From: Mactra quadrangularis
Taxonomy: Eukaryota; Mollusca; Bivalvia; Venerida; Mactridae
Length of the DNA stretch: 64,000 nucleotides
Reading direction: 5' to 3'
Assembly: GCA_025267735.1 (NCBI GenBank)
Contig: CM046311.1
Location: forward strand, 18,319,020 to 18,383,019
The number at the start of each line of letters is the position of its first letter. Position 1 is the stretch's first letter. Shown piece by piece: positions 45,733-58,390 of the stretch. The notes under the pieces were generated by a model. The model did not search any database. It saw only the letters and a program-made list of their open reading frames with translations, and was not told the DNA's origin. The position numbers were made by a program, and so were the translations under genes.

Positions 45733-48700
45733 AACTGAATTGTGAAGGTGATTACTTTCACCTAAGAGTCAACAACTTTTGAACATCGTGGAAATAATAA
45801 TATTTAATTTGGAAAATGGTAATGAAAAATGACAGCGTAGGTCGTGATATGTTTCGAATAAAAGCTTAACTGACCTATCATAGATTATTATGTCTGGCTT
45901 TAGATGATTGAAAATGTCATCAATGTAATGAAAGCTAATGCACTTCTGTCAAGAGAAGCAGTGAATACAGACAGTATCCAGTTGTCTTTGACAGAGATGA
46001 TAAGATGTAAGAAACTTGATATATGTACTTCACTTCCTCTTCCTTAAGATAAGATAAATTTTAAGTCGGCAAGACAATATAACAAAAAACATAAGCCAGA
46101 AAAACTGAAGTTAAATCAACAAAAAACAAACTTTAGAAACAAAGTAGGTTTGTCTTGTTTGTATCTGATAAGGCGATTAAGTTCAATATATGCTTTAACT
46201 ACATTCTACAATCATAAATAACTATTTTGTACCAGTTTGTTAATAGCGAGCAACACACATGTTAATCTTTTTCTATATGTTTATATCTAATAAACTTTTG
46301 TTTCCTATGTCGGAGTAATTCATTTCTTGCCGATTAGGACGAAGGAACAAAACACCAATCCGGTATTTAAATGATTAGGGAGTTGCAGCTTGCAATTCCC
46401 TGGACGACCAAGCTTGTTTCGATACAGAATTACTCAGCAATTGTGAATAACTTAATTAGCATATGTATACATTGCGATAATGCATTTTCTATTCGGCATT
46501 TAATTCAAATGCACATTGGCAACTTAATTATGCCAAAAGTTATGCAAATTATGCAGGAAATCCAGTATTAATTTACTATTCAAACATACAAATTGTCTAC
46601 AGGATGGACATTACACATCAAAAATGAGAATTGTATGATAATGTTATTGGTACTATAATGTGGATCTTGATATTTTATGTGATACTGAAAGTGCAGACCA
46701 AACTATTTAAGTGATAATTCAGAAAGTTAAGATATCGTGTAAACATCGTAAACAGAATAATTAATGACATAATATCTAAATTAGTTATAGCTAATGGACA
46801 GTTTAAACAGTTTCACGATGTCGCCCTGTTAGTTGTCTTCTCATTGAACTAGTAACGAGGTTAGGGTTCTATCTTCGCATGGTATACCCTGTAATATACT
46901 GTAACAAAAAGTGTGTGTCATGCATCACTGATGGAGCTATGTTAAATTTGGTGAATTCTGCGACATTCAGTTTGAAGCACAATTTGAAGTTTGGATTCCA
47001 TGGTTGTATCGTTGAGCAAAATATTTACAAGTACTCAAGAGTCTGTAATTTTCTGTTTAACGAATCTCACATAAATAATATTTATTGTTGTTTGTGTACA
47101 ATTTGCTGTCTTTTTGTTTCTGTTATACTTTTTGTCTGTTCTTTAGCTACATATAACAAATATGGTCTGCATAATGTCATACCAGGCATGTATCTATCAG
47201 ATTTCTTTGAAATTTTCTCATAGAAAATTTGCACAGCAGTTTTCAGAAAAAACATGACATTTTATACGTGTAATTATTTTAACGACGTAATCTGTCAGAC
47301 TTATTCACGCTAGGATATGTCAATCCATCTGCAGTGTAATATAGCTGAAATAGTTTCGATATTAGAACTTGGAGACTATATGAACGTTCTAAGGAATTTA
47401 AGAAATAAATAATAAACTCACATTAATATTGACTTGGGTGTTTCTATTCTTCAACGCAATGGAAGTACTGATCACCACAAAGTAAGCGTGACGGTTACCA
47501 TATGTCTAGTCGTATTACCAAAGTATATATCGTATATCTATATACAAAATTATACCAAATTGTATTTTCACTAAATCAAATTGATTTTAATCACAATGCA
47601 GTTTGTTCAATTAAAAACAAACTGATTGCAACACGAAGGTTTTGACTTAGTATTGTGTTATGTTGTTTAGTCATAAATAGTTACATCACACTAAAATAGC
47701 CAAACATATTTGCTGTTGTAAAAGGTTTTATCAAGAAACAGATGTTATTCAGAATATAACACTACTAGTTGTTGAACTATCTGATTTAAGTAGGATGATT
47801 TATGTTAACGATAATCTGACATAGCAATTAGTTAACAACAAGAAGTGCACAAGTAGGTAAGGAAAATTTAAAAAAAAAACATTATTAAGTGAAATTGTTT
47901 TACTAGACCGTCTGGAAAGTAGTTTAAAAATGAACATTTTGTATAAAATAGTGTCAACATAACCATAAATAAATAAATGTTTCATAAGTGTTGAAACAGA
48001 CTCTATAGATCATTGTAAAGCAATGACTTATGCCATACCAAAATACTTTATAATTCTGAATAAAAGTATCCGTACATACGATGAGTCTATGACCTAAAAG
48101 GATTGTCTTCTAATGTACTGTTGAAATGTATTTGTACTTTTGACAGTCTCGTATCGTATGTGTCGCTGAACCAAAGAAACAAAGCACTTAGATGTATCAT
48201 GAAACTTGACAAATTGCCAGATGTTAGAGTACAGAGTGATTCACTGAATTGAAAATGCGTTATAAGTTTCCATTGAATACCCAACTTATATATCTAAGAC
48301 GTTTTTGATAATTTTCCATAATACTTCTGTATCATATCAAACATGGTAAGTGTTGGCTACTGGCAATGGTATACAACTTACAAATGCTAATAAATACAAA
48401 CTAGCTCGAGTTAAAATCCCACTTGAGTTTTTCTAGTCTGTCGCCGTAAACCTCTAAGATAAAAAGGATGAAACTTCTTATTTAGATAAACTATTTGGGA
48501 TTAAAATAGTGACATATTGCTTAATACTTATTAAATCGTCAATATCTATGTGTTTACTAAGATCAAGTAACAGGTGGATCTTTCTAACTAATTTAGTTAC
48601 AGACATGCATATAAACATTTAATATACATGTAGTTCGGATGACGTTTTACACGTTTAATCAAAATTAAACTTCTTTGCTATGTTAAATTTCGGAAAATTA

Positions 48701-50907
48701 GAAATTGAACATATTAAAAACTTTTTTTATAAAGCGTCTTGATTCATGATTTTAACAAATTCACAAATTCATAAAAATAATATATACCTATGATAAATAT
48801 GTTGCAGAAGTTTTTTGCATGTTTAGATATAGGATACTTTTTTGTATGTTTTGATAAGTTTTAATATATTGAAAAGTTACATTATTTTCAGATCAGTAAA
48901 ATGTAAATTTATAACCCTGTGTCATTGTTTTTTGAATTTATAGCATCTATATTACATTTATATCTCATTGTTTCCACACAACCTTTACCTTTCTAATATT
49001 CCGAGACCCAAACTAATTCAGCGCCTTCTTTGCTTTGATTACATTTATTTTTATTTAAATGATTTGAAATTCGATGCCCTGAACAGTATAACAGGATACG
49101 TCTGTTTACCAGACATTTCCCCAAAGGTGTCAAAACCTTTAAAGTTATGAACACTATAAAGATGTATACTCTTAATGTATTCTAACATGTTTGAGTTATA
49201 AATTTTAGTAGTTCTATTTTATCTTTATTTGCTTCGTAGTTTATATCTTTTAAAACAAAATATATATTGCTAATGAATGAAAACTAATTGGGCAACTGCA
49301 CGAATTGTTCGTTTATTTCTATAATAGTGTCAACTAATTTTATTTTGACAGCTACACTATTGGAAGTTTCATATATTTCAATTATTTGATACTAGTAATA
49401 GTTTGTCATTATATCGTCATCATATTATATTTATAAGTACATTCGTTGTACAGTGTACAATGTCTTCGAGAAAACAACTAGACTCTATACCTAGAATGTC
49501 AAGCTCAAATTTTGCATTAGTAACATTAACAACGAATCGAATTACCACTTTTAGCGCAATATTAATGGTTGGTGTATTTTCAAGTTTCGTATGTGTAGCA
49601 ATAAAATTGTTTATTGTCACGCCTACTGTAGTTCTTAGTTACTGCATAATGAGTTGATATAAAATAGATGTATCATCAAAACTGCGACGGAATGTTCACC
49701 AGAGACAACTACTTATAAGACATATTTCGTTCTATCACCATCTATAGGATATGAATATTTATCTTATAATACCGAACAACTACAACAAGAAAACAGAAAA
49801 ATTTATCTGTTTTATTTGCTTCTGAACTTGAAAACGTTTTCACATCGTTTAAATTTGTCGTTTGGTAAAAAGACGCGTCTGCGCAAGAGAGGTAATTCAA
49901 AATGAATGGCTTAACTCAGGTCCCGGCATTCAGCACACTCCAACGCAGTGGCCTCCCATCGTTTTAAGCGGGGACCGATATGTGATGTCAAGCAGACCGA
50001 CATGTGATGTCAAGAGGGTGCCATTACGAAATTTAACCCAGTGGCGTCACATTGGGCTATATAGTAAACACATCACGTGAGGTATAACAATAACGATTAG
50101 TACATGCAACAGCGTTTGGAAAAGAAAATTACCAGTTCATTAGTATTCACTAGTAACATTCAGTATGTCATTCTATGGTATTAAAGTTTCAATCAGACGA
50201 CAGTTTATTTATTGTTCTCTTTACAAATTGTTATATCCGAGTAAAAGTCAGATCTGCAAATCAAGATAATGCATCAATCATTATAATTCACTTACAATTG
50301 TCTGGGAAGTATTTCAGAAATTATATTATGCATACAACAGACATTCTTCTCAATATACATACAATTCTACATAAATCTTTGTGATAATATCCATTGCTGA
50401 ACCGTTATGGAATAATAATGCTATCAAACAATTTATAGCCCTACTTAACGTATAAAACGAAGTTATAATTTTCGGCGCAGCTATCTAACCCAACTTTTGA
50501 CCGATATTTTAACCAATACAATTTACTCCATCATACCTCTTTGTGCAATGAATTCTCTTCGGTAAACAGAAATGAATAAAAAATGTGGTACCATTGGTTA
50601 TTTGTGATAAATAGTTGCGTAGCAGGGACAGTATTGCTAACTATTTTCTCTGTGTATTATAGGCGACTCACTATGCTAATTGATTATACATTCGCCGTGG
50701 TACGCTCCTAGTGCTATGACTGAACAGCGAGTATGATTATTTATACTTCGAACAAAGTTAACCCTGCCTTGCGCCGAATATTGTTTTAATGATATTTCTT
50801 GTTTCAAATGATAAATGGCTATTCTTGGTACACGCTCTAACAATACAAAGTAATCCTTTTAGAAGTTATTTCTACGTCAGAAGTATAATATGTAGATGCA
50901 TTTCAAT
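45733..50907. other. Gene-free AT-rich stretch of about 5 kb
   Basis: The longest frame (46879-47223, plus, 114 codons) has one hydrophobic Cys-rich segment but no initiation or splice context and no family resemblance. A somewhat GC-richer patch at 49860-50090 holds the 22-bp tandem pair listed separately. No transposon ends were detected. Confidence 0.4.
49973..50016. repeat. Two-unit 22-bp tandem repeat
   Basis: GACCGATATGTGATGTCAAG and GACCGACATGTGATGTCAAG occur back to back (49973-49994, 49995-50016) in a GC-richer patch. Function unknown. Confidence 0.8.
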
Positions 50908-51194
50908 CGTTTTTATTGGCTTTAACGCCGTGTTAACACAATTTAGGTCATTTTACGGCGTCCAGCGCACTTAACATAGCTTTCCCGGACCCTTGTCTAT
51001 AACCAGTACTAACCTACCTTTCGACAAGGCCGAAAACGTCTTCAAATACATCTTATTAATGGAGTAAAATTGACAGTTTTGACAAATTTTCATGTAAGGG
51101 TATAACCTCCCCGGGTGAGATGCGAACCCGTACCTCCTTCGGGACATGAGATTCCAAATCCCGGCGCGCTACCAACTGCGCCACCGACCCGGGT
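50908..51194 (-). mobile_element. tRNA-headed SINE, group 2 (copy 4), good Pol III boxes
   Basis: Minus strand: CCCGGGTCGGTGGCGCAGTT, box B-like GGTTCGCATCTCACCCGGGG, group 2 body and tail ACGGCGTTAAAGCCAATAAA. Target duplication TGCATTTCAAT and TGCAGTTCAAT (50897-50907, 51195-51205) matches 10 of 11. Confidence 0.92.
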
Positions 51195-51205
51195 TGCAGT
51201 TCAAT

Positions 51206-53384
51206 TATTAATTGGTTTTATTTCTACATGTAGCAGACTGTTCACATACATCAAATATCTCTTTCAATGATGAATAAACTCATTCATGTGCAATGAAAGG
51301 AAATTACGTTCCATGTCATACTTTTATCTTAATGAGAACGATGTTATAAAACTTATTTGATTCATCATGTTTTTGACATATTTCTTTGTCTACGATACTT
51401 TTCTTTACTGTATCATGTATAACGATTTATAACAACTTAAAGAAGGCAATATTTCTGAATATCGGAATTTTCTTCAGGCCTTTCGGTGAAATTTGTGAAA
51501 ATATACATTGAAATATGAAATCTTATATTTTCACTGAAGATAAAAACGTTGCGTCTAAAATGCCCTCTAAACATTAATGACGGTAAAGGAATGTCTTAAA
51601 GAACACTTAACTACACTATACTTAACTGTATGTATTGTTGTATATATATAAAAAATATATAGACGGGAAAACTCTACAGTAATTTCGCTCAAATACAAAT
51701 ACATGTCAAAGAGTTTGATATTTGACTTCCAAGCACTAAATTTGACATTCGTCCCATTAAAATGATGTGGCATTTATTATTTTAAGTAGGTCTAGATTAA
51801 TAATAATTATCATTTGTGTTTTACATTTTAACAATAAAAGGGAACGGTTTGATGGCGTGATCTAAATTATTTTTCAATTCTACTAGCGCATTAATGCTAA
51901 AATTGCGACTTTGAAAGGCTTATTAACCAAACAATTATTTTAGTGCAGAAATATATAGGTTTTGTCTGGTGATTGTCCTAAAAATGAACCATAACATTTC
52001 TGGAAAGCAATTTTATATTCTAACATCAATATGTTACAAATGTTACATCGTCTGGGATTATGTACTACAGAAATCTCTTGATATACAAAATGTTGACCTA
52101 AATATCGTTCTTGTTTAAGATAATTGGTGCGAAAAATTCTGAGGCAATTTCAAACAGATTGAAACTTAACACTTCATCTAATATTGTTTTGTTTGCCTTA
52201 GATTAATGATATCGTCTTCCATTTTCATTAATAGTTTGTATTCTGTGAAAGGTTTCCGGAGTGCTTACTATTTGTTTTCTGTTTATAGATATTTTTATTA
52301 TAAACTGTATGATATCAAGCTTGACCGCCGTGCGTCATGTGCTCGGCAAAGACACATATATACTATGTATACCAAGTTTCAGCACAGTTTTAATAAACTT
52401 TGTAAATTTTTATTATTTATGTTACTTATTATTGGCACTGTAACAATATATCTTTGTTCAACAAAAGCATTATTAGAATCATTCATCAAAACGTTTTCCT
52501 GCTTTTTTCTATAATGTTCCCGCCAATTTAATGTTTTACCAGGAGACCAAAATTAGCCTGTATAGATACTTCAAGTAAGTGATAGGTACAAAATAATGAC
52601 ACTTCCATATGAATAATAGATGATACAGTGATTATAAAAATATACTTAAATGACATATGTTATGACGCTAGACACATGAACATGTATGTAAAAGAGATGA
52701 ATAACATATTTACTGCAGTCAATCCGTCCGTACCCACTCCTAAAATGCATGACGCTTGGTATAACAGTCAAATCATTAAGGCATTCAGCTGATGTAATTG
52801 ATTACTCCAGAAGTTCTAGCAAGTTAGAAAATATTAAAAATGTAATTAAGGTTACATCTAGAATGAGAAGTACGATTGGTAGCAATATTTCTTTGTATTT
52901 CAATTTTAGTAAATTTAAGCATATTATACTTTAATTATATCAATAGAATAATCATGTTTGCTAAAGAATATAAACATATTAAAGAGCAAATGAAGTACAT
53001 AAAACAATTATATATAAGATCAGTATTGAAAAGAAAGCGTTGAAAAAACGGCATTTGATCAAATTTCAACTTATGTTTTTTGAAATCTAATTTGTCTCAG
53101 AAATATTTTTATTTCATAAAACACATAAAGACAATGAATGGCTACGTTAGAATGAATACTTTAAAGGAAAGTAGTCGAAGGCGGTTCTTCAAATGATATT
53201 TTCTTTTCTGTATATGTAAGTTTGTACTATCACACATAGCTAATGTAAAAGGAATGTTAAGCCTTTTACTTTGTTTAAAAACAATGATTATAAAATTCAG
53301 AATCCTGACTTATTCTATTTATTGCTAACTCATACAAATGTTGGCGATTTTGTAGCACCAAATGCATAATTGGATGAGAAAAAA
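51206..53384. other. Gene-free AT-rich stretch
   Basis: A short inverted segment (TTTCGGTGAAA...TGTGAAAATAT against ATATTTTCACTGAAG) lies at 51480-51540 and may be a worn repeat. Nothing else supported. Confidence 0.4.
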
Positions 53385-53615
53385 TGTCCCGATAGTAAGA
53401 CCTTTCCGCTGTAAACTCTTTCAATGTAGAATTTTCACAATGGACTTGTCCGTCTTCAATTTAGACCTATCTTTTGTAATTTTTTAGCAGAATAGCAGCC
53501 AACAGCAAAGAGCTTGGTCAGCCGGCACGTGTTGTGTCAGCTGACCTAGCTCTTTGCTGGTGGCAAAAGCTTTTCATATTTTGGTTCCAGCATTTAAAGG
53601 GTTAAGATCATCGAT
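53385..53615. mobile_element. Probable non-autonomous element with a 57-bp hairpin
   Basis: A hairpin at 53503-53559 has arms CAGCAAAGAGCTTGGTCAGC and the complement of CAGCAAAGAGCTAGGTCAGC around ACGTG-containing loop sequence. It is preceded by AGCAGAATAGCAGCCAA and followed by TTGGTTCCAGCATTTAAAGG. This order (AGAATAGC, hairpin, GGTTCCAGC, AAAGGGTTAA) resembles a hairpin-bearing repeat I recall from bivalve genomes, a recollection that has not been checked. Boundaries approximate. Confidence 0.5.
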
Positions 53616-55555
53616 TTGATTGCACTATTAGAATAATGTTCTCAATCCAAAGAAAGGACTATGTAAAAGTTGAAATTACAGAAAGGTACCTTTAAGTACC
53701 GCCACTCAAAAAGTTGGTTAGGGTAAATGCAGTGCTAAAAATATCATAAGGTTTAATCATCCCTCTTGCCTGAAATCTTTTGGACCAGGCAATATTATCG
53801 TAGGTACTTCACATCACCTGTGAATACAGAAATAAATACGTTATTTTCTGTGCAAGTTTCCTTTTATTCTAGCAAACAATTTCAGAATACATATGCAGAT
53901 ATTGAATGCACTAATATTACTCTAGATGCACTGAGGCTTACATTTTCTATATCTGTGACTGAAATTACATACATGAACAAACAAACAAGTGGGCTCTGTA
54001 ATCAAAATTTGGGCATCCATTTTGTGTGTATTAAAAACTTATTCATTACACATCTTTGCGGAAGTCAGGGGCTAATCACAAAAACATGTGTACATACGCG
54101 AACTGAACTTCTATCTAAAGATTGCAAGATTTCGATGAAATGTCGCAAGAATAGTTTACTTTTTATGAAGTTATTACTACATATGTCAGTAGATTAGATG
54201 ATTTATTGTTTTAAGGTATTTATTTGACGCCACGTGGGAACTTTTTTGTGCCTAATTACTTTATTTTGACATCCATCGGTTCCGTCTTATATTGGTCGAT
54301 GTTTTGTTAGCAGATGACCATTTATTGTGTCATACCACCTTTGCTTAAATTGGCCGTGTATTGAAAATCAAGAGTATGGTGGCTCGGTATAGCCCTCGTG
54401 CATTTTCTTCGAGAGCTTCTAATCTCCGTTTGTGAAATTGTTCGTTGAAGTTTGTGGAACATATTGTATTCTTTCAATATTTTGTAGTTTATAGTGTATT
54501 GTTGACAACAAATCATGTGACCAAAATTTGAGGGCTTCACCACTTGTCGTTGACTTAAGTCAGATCGTATTGTAGCAAAGATTTTAAGTCCCGAGTGCGT
54601 CTTTGAAATTCTCTCATCGTAAACGTAAGTTCAACGTAAGTAGGTAATTTCGGAAATGTCGATATCTTACGTAAGATTCTTATGAAACAGTCACAGTTCT
54701 TTATCAGCCCTGCGTTTAGTAAGCATTTAACGTTAGTCAATCACCGTTACCGTTATGAACGGTTAATTGAACGATCCGTTGAAGTGCAAACGTTTAAAGA
54801 TGGCGGACAAGAGAGTCTTTACTTCAATTTATTAGAAGAATTTGGAGAGGAGGAGATGTTTTCTTGTTTACTTGTTTTTTTTTGTAAGTTTATTAATCTA
54901 AATCAACAGGAGTAACACCGACGTCTTCGTTGTAATGGCAGTTACTAATTTGCACAATATACTGGAACTATTTTGTTTTTAGGTTGTTTCATACTCGCGT
55001 ATTATATACTTAAACCATTAACTGTTTGCCTGAAACGTTTTCCGCTAACAGGCCGTTCAATAATGACATTAGTGAATTATACCTATTTTAAATGTGTACC
55101 TTTCATTACCTGTGTCCATTATTGGACACCGTACTTTTTGTTTGTACTACTTCTTTTGTGTAAAGTTGTATTTTGGACATGTTGAAAATTATGAATTTTA
55201 GTATATAGAGGTATTTTATTATACTGATTTCAGACAAAGTATAAATTAATTTGTATTTTTAACTCTTAGTGCATCTGTACGGGGGTGTACACAATCAGAT
55301 TGGAAAATTTTATTTTAACTGTTTTCACTGTACTTCATGTAAACTTGCACAAAAGTTTACATGTTTAAACTCACTTTTTTCATAAAAAATAAATATTACT
55401 AAACCACTTTTTAATATTTTTCTATTTAACTTAATTAATTATTTCATTAGGATTAAAATGAAAACTGAAATTCATGAAAATTATTTGTAAATTCCAGTTA
55501 TTGCAAACACACCTATTTTAAAATCATGAAGGGCATTCGTAAACTACATAGTCCT
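53616..55555. other. Gene-free stretch
   Basis: Holds a 143-codon plus frame (53766-54197) without recognisable domain and a frame at 54682-54915 that ends near a donor-like GTAAGT. At 54803 an AAGATGGCGGAC string has metazoan start context, but its frame closes after 12 codons. None of these can be called a gene. Confidence 0.4.
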
Positions 55556-55899
55556 TAATAATTCCGATGTTCAAGGATTCAATAATGAAAATTTGCTCAG
55601 GGAAAAATGTGTTATTCTTCGTAAGCAATTTATCATAACCGTTACAATATATATTTACGTGAAAAACAAGTCATTTTATATTAAAACAAATGTTTTAAGT
55701 CTGTGCTTAAACTAATCATTTATAAGTAATTCACACCATTGTTTCACATATAATGATGATGTTTCTCCATTAAGAATATAAATAATGCATTGTTTTTGTC
55801 GAAAAATAATTGTTTACGTATTCGGTTTGTGTGTTTTTACGAATAGGTACCTAGGTTTGTCAAACTTGAGTTGACGCTTAACACAATTTTAATTTGGCC
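55556..55899 (+). mobile_element. Diverged relative of the PIF/Harbinger-like MITE
   Basis: Collinear with the right ~330 bp of 14772-15184: AATAATTCCGATGTT, TTCGTAAGCAATTT, ACACCATTGTTTCACATA, AATAATGCATTG, GAATAGGTACCTAGGTTTGT, GAGTTGACGCTTAACA. The left terminus is missing or unrecognisable and the right terminus is worn (TTTGGCC). It ends about 30 bp before the LINE coding region. Confidence 0.75.
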
Positions 55900-55936
55900 T
55901 AATGTACTGTCTTGTTAATCAAATACTAGGATATTA

Positions 55937-58390
55937 TTGATTGTTATATTGGATATTGTTGATGACATTTGTTCACCACTTTTTAAGAAAAATATTAGAA
56001 AGCCCAATGAGACGTCGAGAAACTTTGATTCCTTATCTTTTCAAAATAAATGGTTTGATCAAGAATGTATTGAAGGCAGAAATGTTTTTTATAATAACCT
56101 TAATAAATACAGGAAGGACAGAAGTGAATTTAATAGAAAGGCAATGACTAAGTCAAGATCTAAATATAAATCGTTAATTTCGAAGAAAAAATTTGAGTAC
56201 AAATCTACGCTTACTGATGACTTATTAAAACATAGATATAAAAATGCCAAAGAATATTGGAAACTTCTAAAAAATCAAACATGTCATAGTAGTAAAAGTA
56301 ATAAACAACCTTCTTTAACTCAGTTTGAAGAGTATTTTAAAGCCATTAACGATCCCGAATCACAATTTTTCCAGGCAGATGAAGATGTAATACAATTTAA
56401 TGAACGCTACCTAAACGGAGAATTAAAAATAATGTTTGAAGAATTAAATACAGAAATTTTATTAAGTGAGATCAAAAAAGCTTGTAAACAGTTAAGTAAT
56501 GGTAAATCGTCAGGTCCTGATTTTGTACTTAACGAGTTTTTTAAGTATGGAACAGATAAAATACACATCTACCTGCATTTATTATTTAATAAGATATTTG
56601 ATCTGGGGTTTTTCCCAGAAACCTGGATAGAAGGACATATAGTTCCAATTTACAAAAAAAATTCGGCTTCAGATCCGAATAATTATCGTGGGTTAACTCT
56701 TTTATCAACTTTAGGTAAATTATTCACAAAAATCTTGAATAATAGAATTAATACCTGGATGGAACAATATAATGTATATATACAAGCCCAATCTGGTTTT
56801 AGAAAAAATATGTCTACTATAGACAATATATTTATTTTATACAATGTCATGAATCATATGTTAATAACAGGAAAAAAACTATATGCAGCTTTCATTGATT
56901 TTTCCAAAGCCTTTGATTATGTAATAAGGGATATATTATGGTATAAAATGTTACAAATAGGACTTAGGGGTAAAATTTTTGATATTGTTTATTCTATGTA
57001 CTCTGAAGTTAAGTCAAGGGTGAAATGTGACAATACACTTAGCAATGATTTTATCTGTAATTTAGGTGTTAGACAAGGTGAGAGTTTATCTCCACTATTA
57101 TTTGCAATCTATTTAAATGACATAGAGCAGACATTTATTTTACATGGGCATGAAGGGGTAGATATTGGGATGCTTAAACTATATTTAATTTTATATGCAG
57201 ACGATATTGTAATTTTTTCAGAAAGTAAAGAAGGCTTACAAAAAGGTTTAGATATTTTAGAGGATTATTGCAATAGGTGGAAACTATCAGTAAATGTTGG
57301 AAAAACCAAAATCATGATTTTTAAAAAGGGAGGTTACTCAATACAAAACAATACATTTAAATATAAAGGACAAACTATAGACATTGTAAATAAATTTACG
57401 TACTTAGGCATAGTGTTTTCCACAGGCGGATCTTTTAAACATGCATTAGAAGCTCTAGCTGGACAAGCAATGAAGGGAATTTTTAAAATGAAATCTTACG
57501 TTAATAACTTTTCTAACCTTACTATTAGCCACCAACTAGATTTATATGAAAAGTTAGTTGAACCTATTCTTAGCTACGGCAGTGAAATCTGGGCTTGCTA
57601 TAGCACGAAAGAAGTTGATAGAAGAAACTTAAAGTTTTATAAACAATTATTAGGTATCAAACAACAAACTCAAAACACATTTGTATATGGTGAATTAGGG
57701 AAGATCCCACTTCGTAATAAATTAATTTGTAACACTATTAGATACTGGTTAAAAATAATTAACACAGATGATAATAGATATGTAAAACTAGTATATAAAA
57801 TGATGTTAAACGATATGGACTTATACCCAAACAAAAATTCATGGGCAAGAAATGTTAAGAATATACTTGATAGACTAGGTTTCAGTGAGGTATGGATTAA
57901 TCAATCAGTTGGTGATGATAAAGTGTTTTTATATCTCTTAAAGGCAAGAATCAAAGATCAATACTTACAAAGCTGGTATAATGATATTGATAATTCAAGC
58001 AGATCCTTAACATACAGATTATTTGCTGAATTTAAATTTCAACCATACTTAGACTTTATTAACATAAGCAAATATAGAAAAACGCTCACTAAATTAAGAG
58101 TATCTTCACATCGTTTAAATATTGAAGTTGGTAGGTGGATGAAACCTAATGCTATACCTGTCCATGATCGAAAATGTCTTTCTTGTAACACAATAGAGGA
58201 CGAGTTCCATTTTGTACTTGAATGCTCCTTATATAGAGAACTTAGAAAAAAATATATTCCAAAATTTTATTGGAGACATGCAAATATTATTAAATTTAAG
58301 GACTTGTTACAAACTAGTAGTAAAAAAACTCAACGTAATTTGTCTGTTTTTATTTTCAAAAGTTTTGAACTAAGAGATTCTTTATTATAA
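55937..58390 (+). CDS. 5'-truncated LINE (non-LTR retrotransposon) ORF2: reverse transcriptase and C-terminal finger
   Basis: Encodes the reverse transcriptase of a LINE, which copies its RNA at a nicked chromosomal target. The 817-codon frame has no internal stop. Approximate residues: basic linker 40-115; fingers 180-270 with NGKSSGP (188-194) and YRGLTLLSTLGKL (250-262); motif A AFIDFSKAFD (D321); motif B GVRQGESLSPLLF (377-389); motif C YADD (420-423), the catalytic aspartates; thumb with FTYLGIVFSTGGS (487-499); CxxC-x7-H-x4-C finger at C747, C750, H758, C763. The frame opens at TTG; the first in-frame ATG is codon 70, inside the linker. The apurinic-type endonuclease expected upstream is absent, so this copy is truncated and not autonomous. 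Sequence style is like LINEs abundant in mollusc genomes; the clade is not assigned. Low decay suggests fairly recent insertion. Confidence 0.93.
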   Translation: MIVILDIVDDICSPLFKKNIRKPNETSRNFDSLSFQNKWFDQECIEGRNVFYNNLNKYRKDRSEFNRKAMTKSRSKYKSLISKKKFEYKSTLTDDLLKHRYKNAKEYWKLLKNQTCHSSKSNKQPSLTQFEEYFKAINDPESQFFQADEDVIQFNERYLNGELKIMFEELNTEILLSEIKKACKQLSNGKSSGPDFVLNEFFKYGTDKIHIYLHLLFNKIFDLGFFPETWIEGHIVPIYKKNSASDPNNYRGLTLLSTLGKLFTKILNNRINTWMEQYNVYIQAQSGFRKNMSTIDNIFILYNVMNHMLITGKKLYAAFIDFSKAFDYVIRDILWYKMLQIGLRGKIFDIVYSMYSEVKSRVKCDNTLSNDFICNLGVRQGESLSPLLFAIYLNDIEQTFILHGHEGVDIGMLKLYLILYADDIVIFSESKEGLQKGLDILEDYCNRWKLSVNVGKTKIMIFKKGGYSIQNNTFKYKGQTIDIVNKFTYLGIVFSTGGSFKHALEALAGQAMKGIFKMKSYVNNFSNLTISHQLDLYEKLVEPILSYGSEIWACYSTKEVDRRNLKFYKQLLGIKQQTQNTFVYGELGKIPLRNKLICNTIRYWLKIINTDDNRYVKLVYKMMLNDMDLYPNKNSWARNVKNILDRLGFSEVWINQSVGDDKVFLYLLKARIKDQYLQSWYNDIDNSSRSLTYRLFAEFKFQPYLDFINISKYRKTLTKLRVSSHRLNIEVGRWMKPNAIPVHDRKCLSCNTIEDEFHFVLECSLYRELRKKYIPKFYWRHANIIKFKDLLQTSSKKTQRNLSVFIFKSFELRDSLL

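Noticed and set aside
46879..47223. 114-codon open frame with a hydrophobic segment
   Set aside because: Non-ATG opening, low-complexity hydrophobic composition typical of AT-rich non-coding DNA, no splice context.
51640..51665. Alternating TA runs as replication or regulatory sites
   Set aside because: Short TATATA tracts occur throughout this AT-rich window and have no special context.
53766..54197. 143-codon open frame as a gene
   Set aside because: No start context, splice support, signal or domain that I recognise; length is not exceptional for 64 kb of AT-rich DNA.
54799..54915. ATGGCGGAC start context as first exon of a gene
   Set aside because: The ATG frame closes after 12 codons and the overlapping longer frame does not use this ATG; insufficient evidence.
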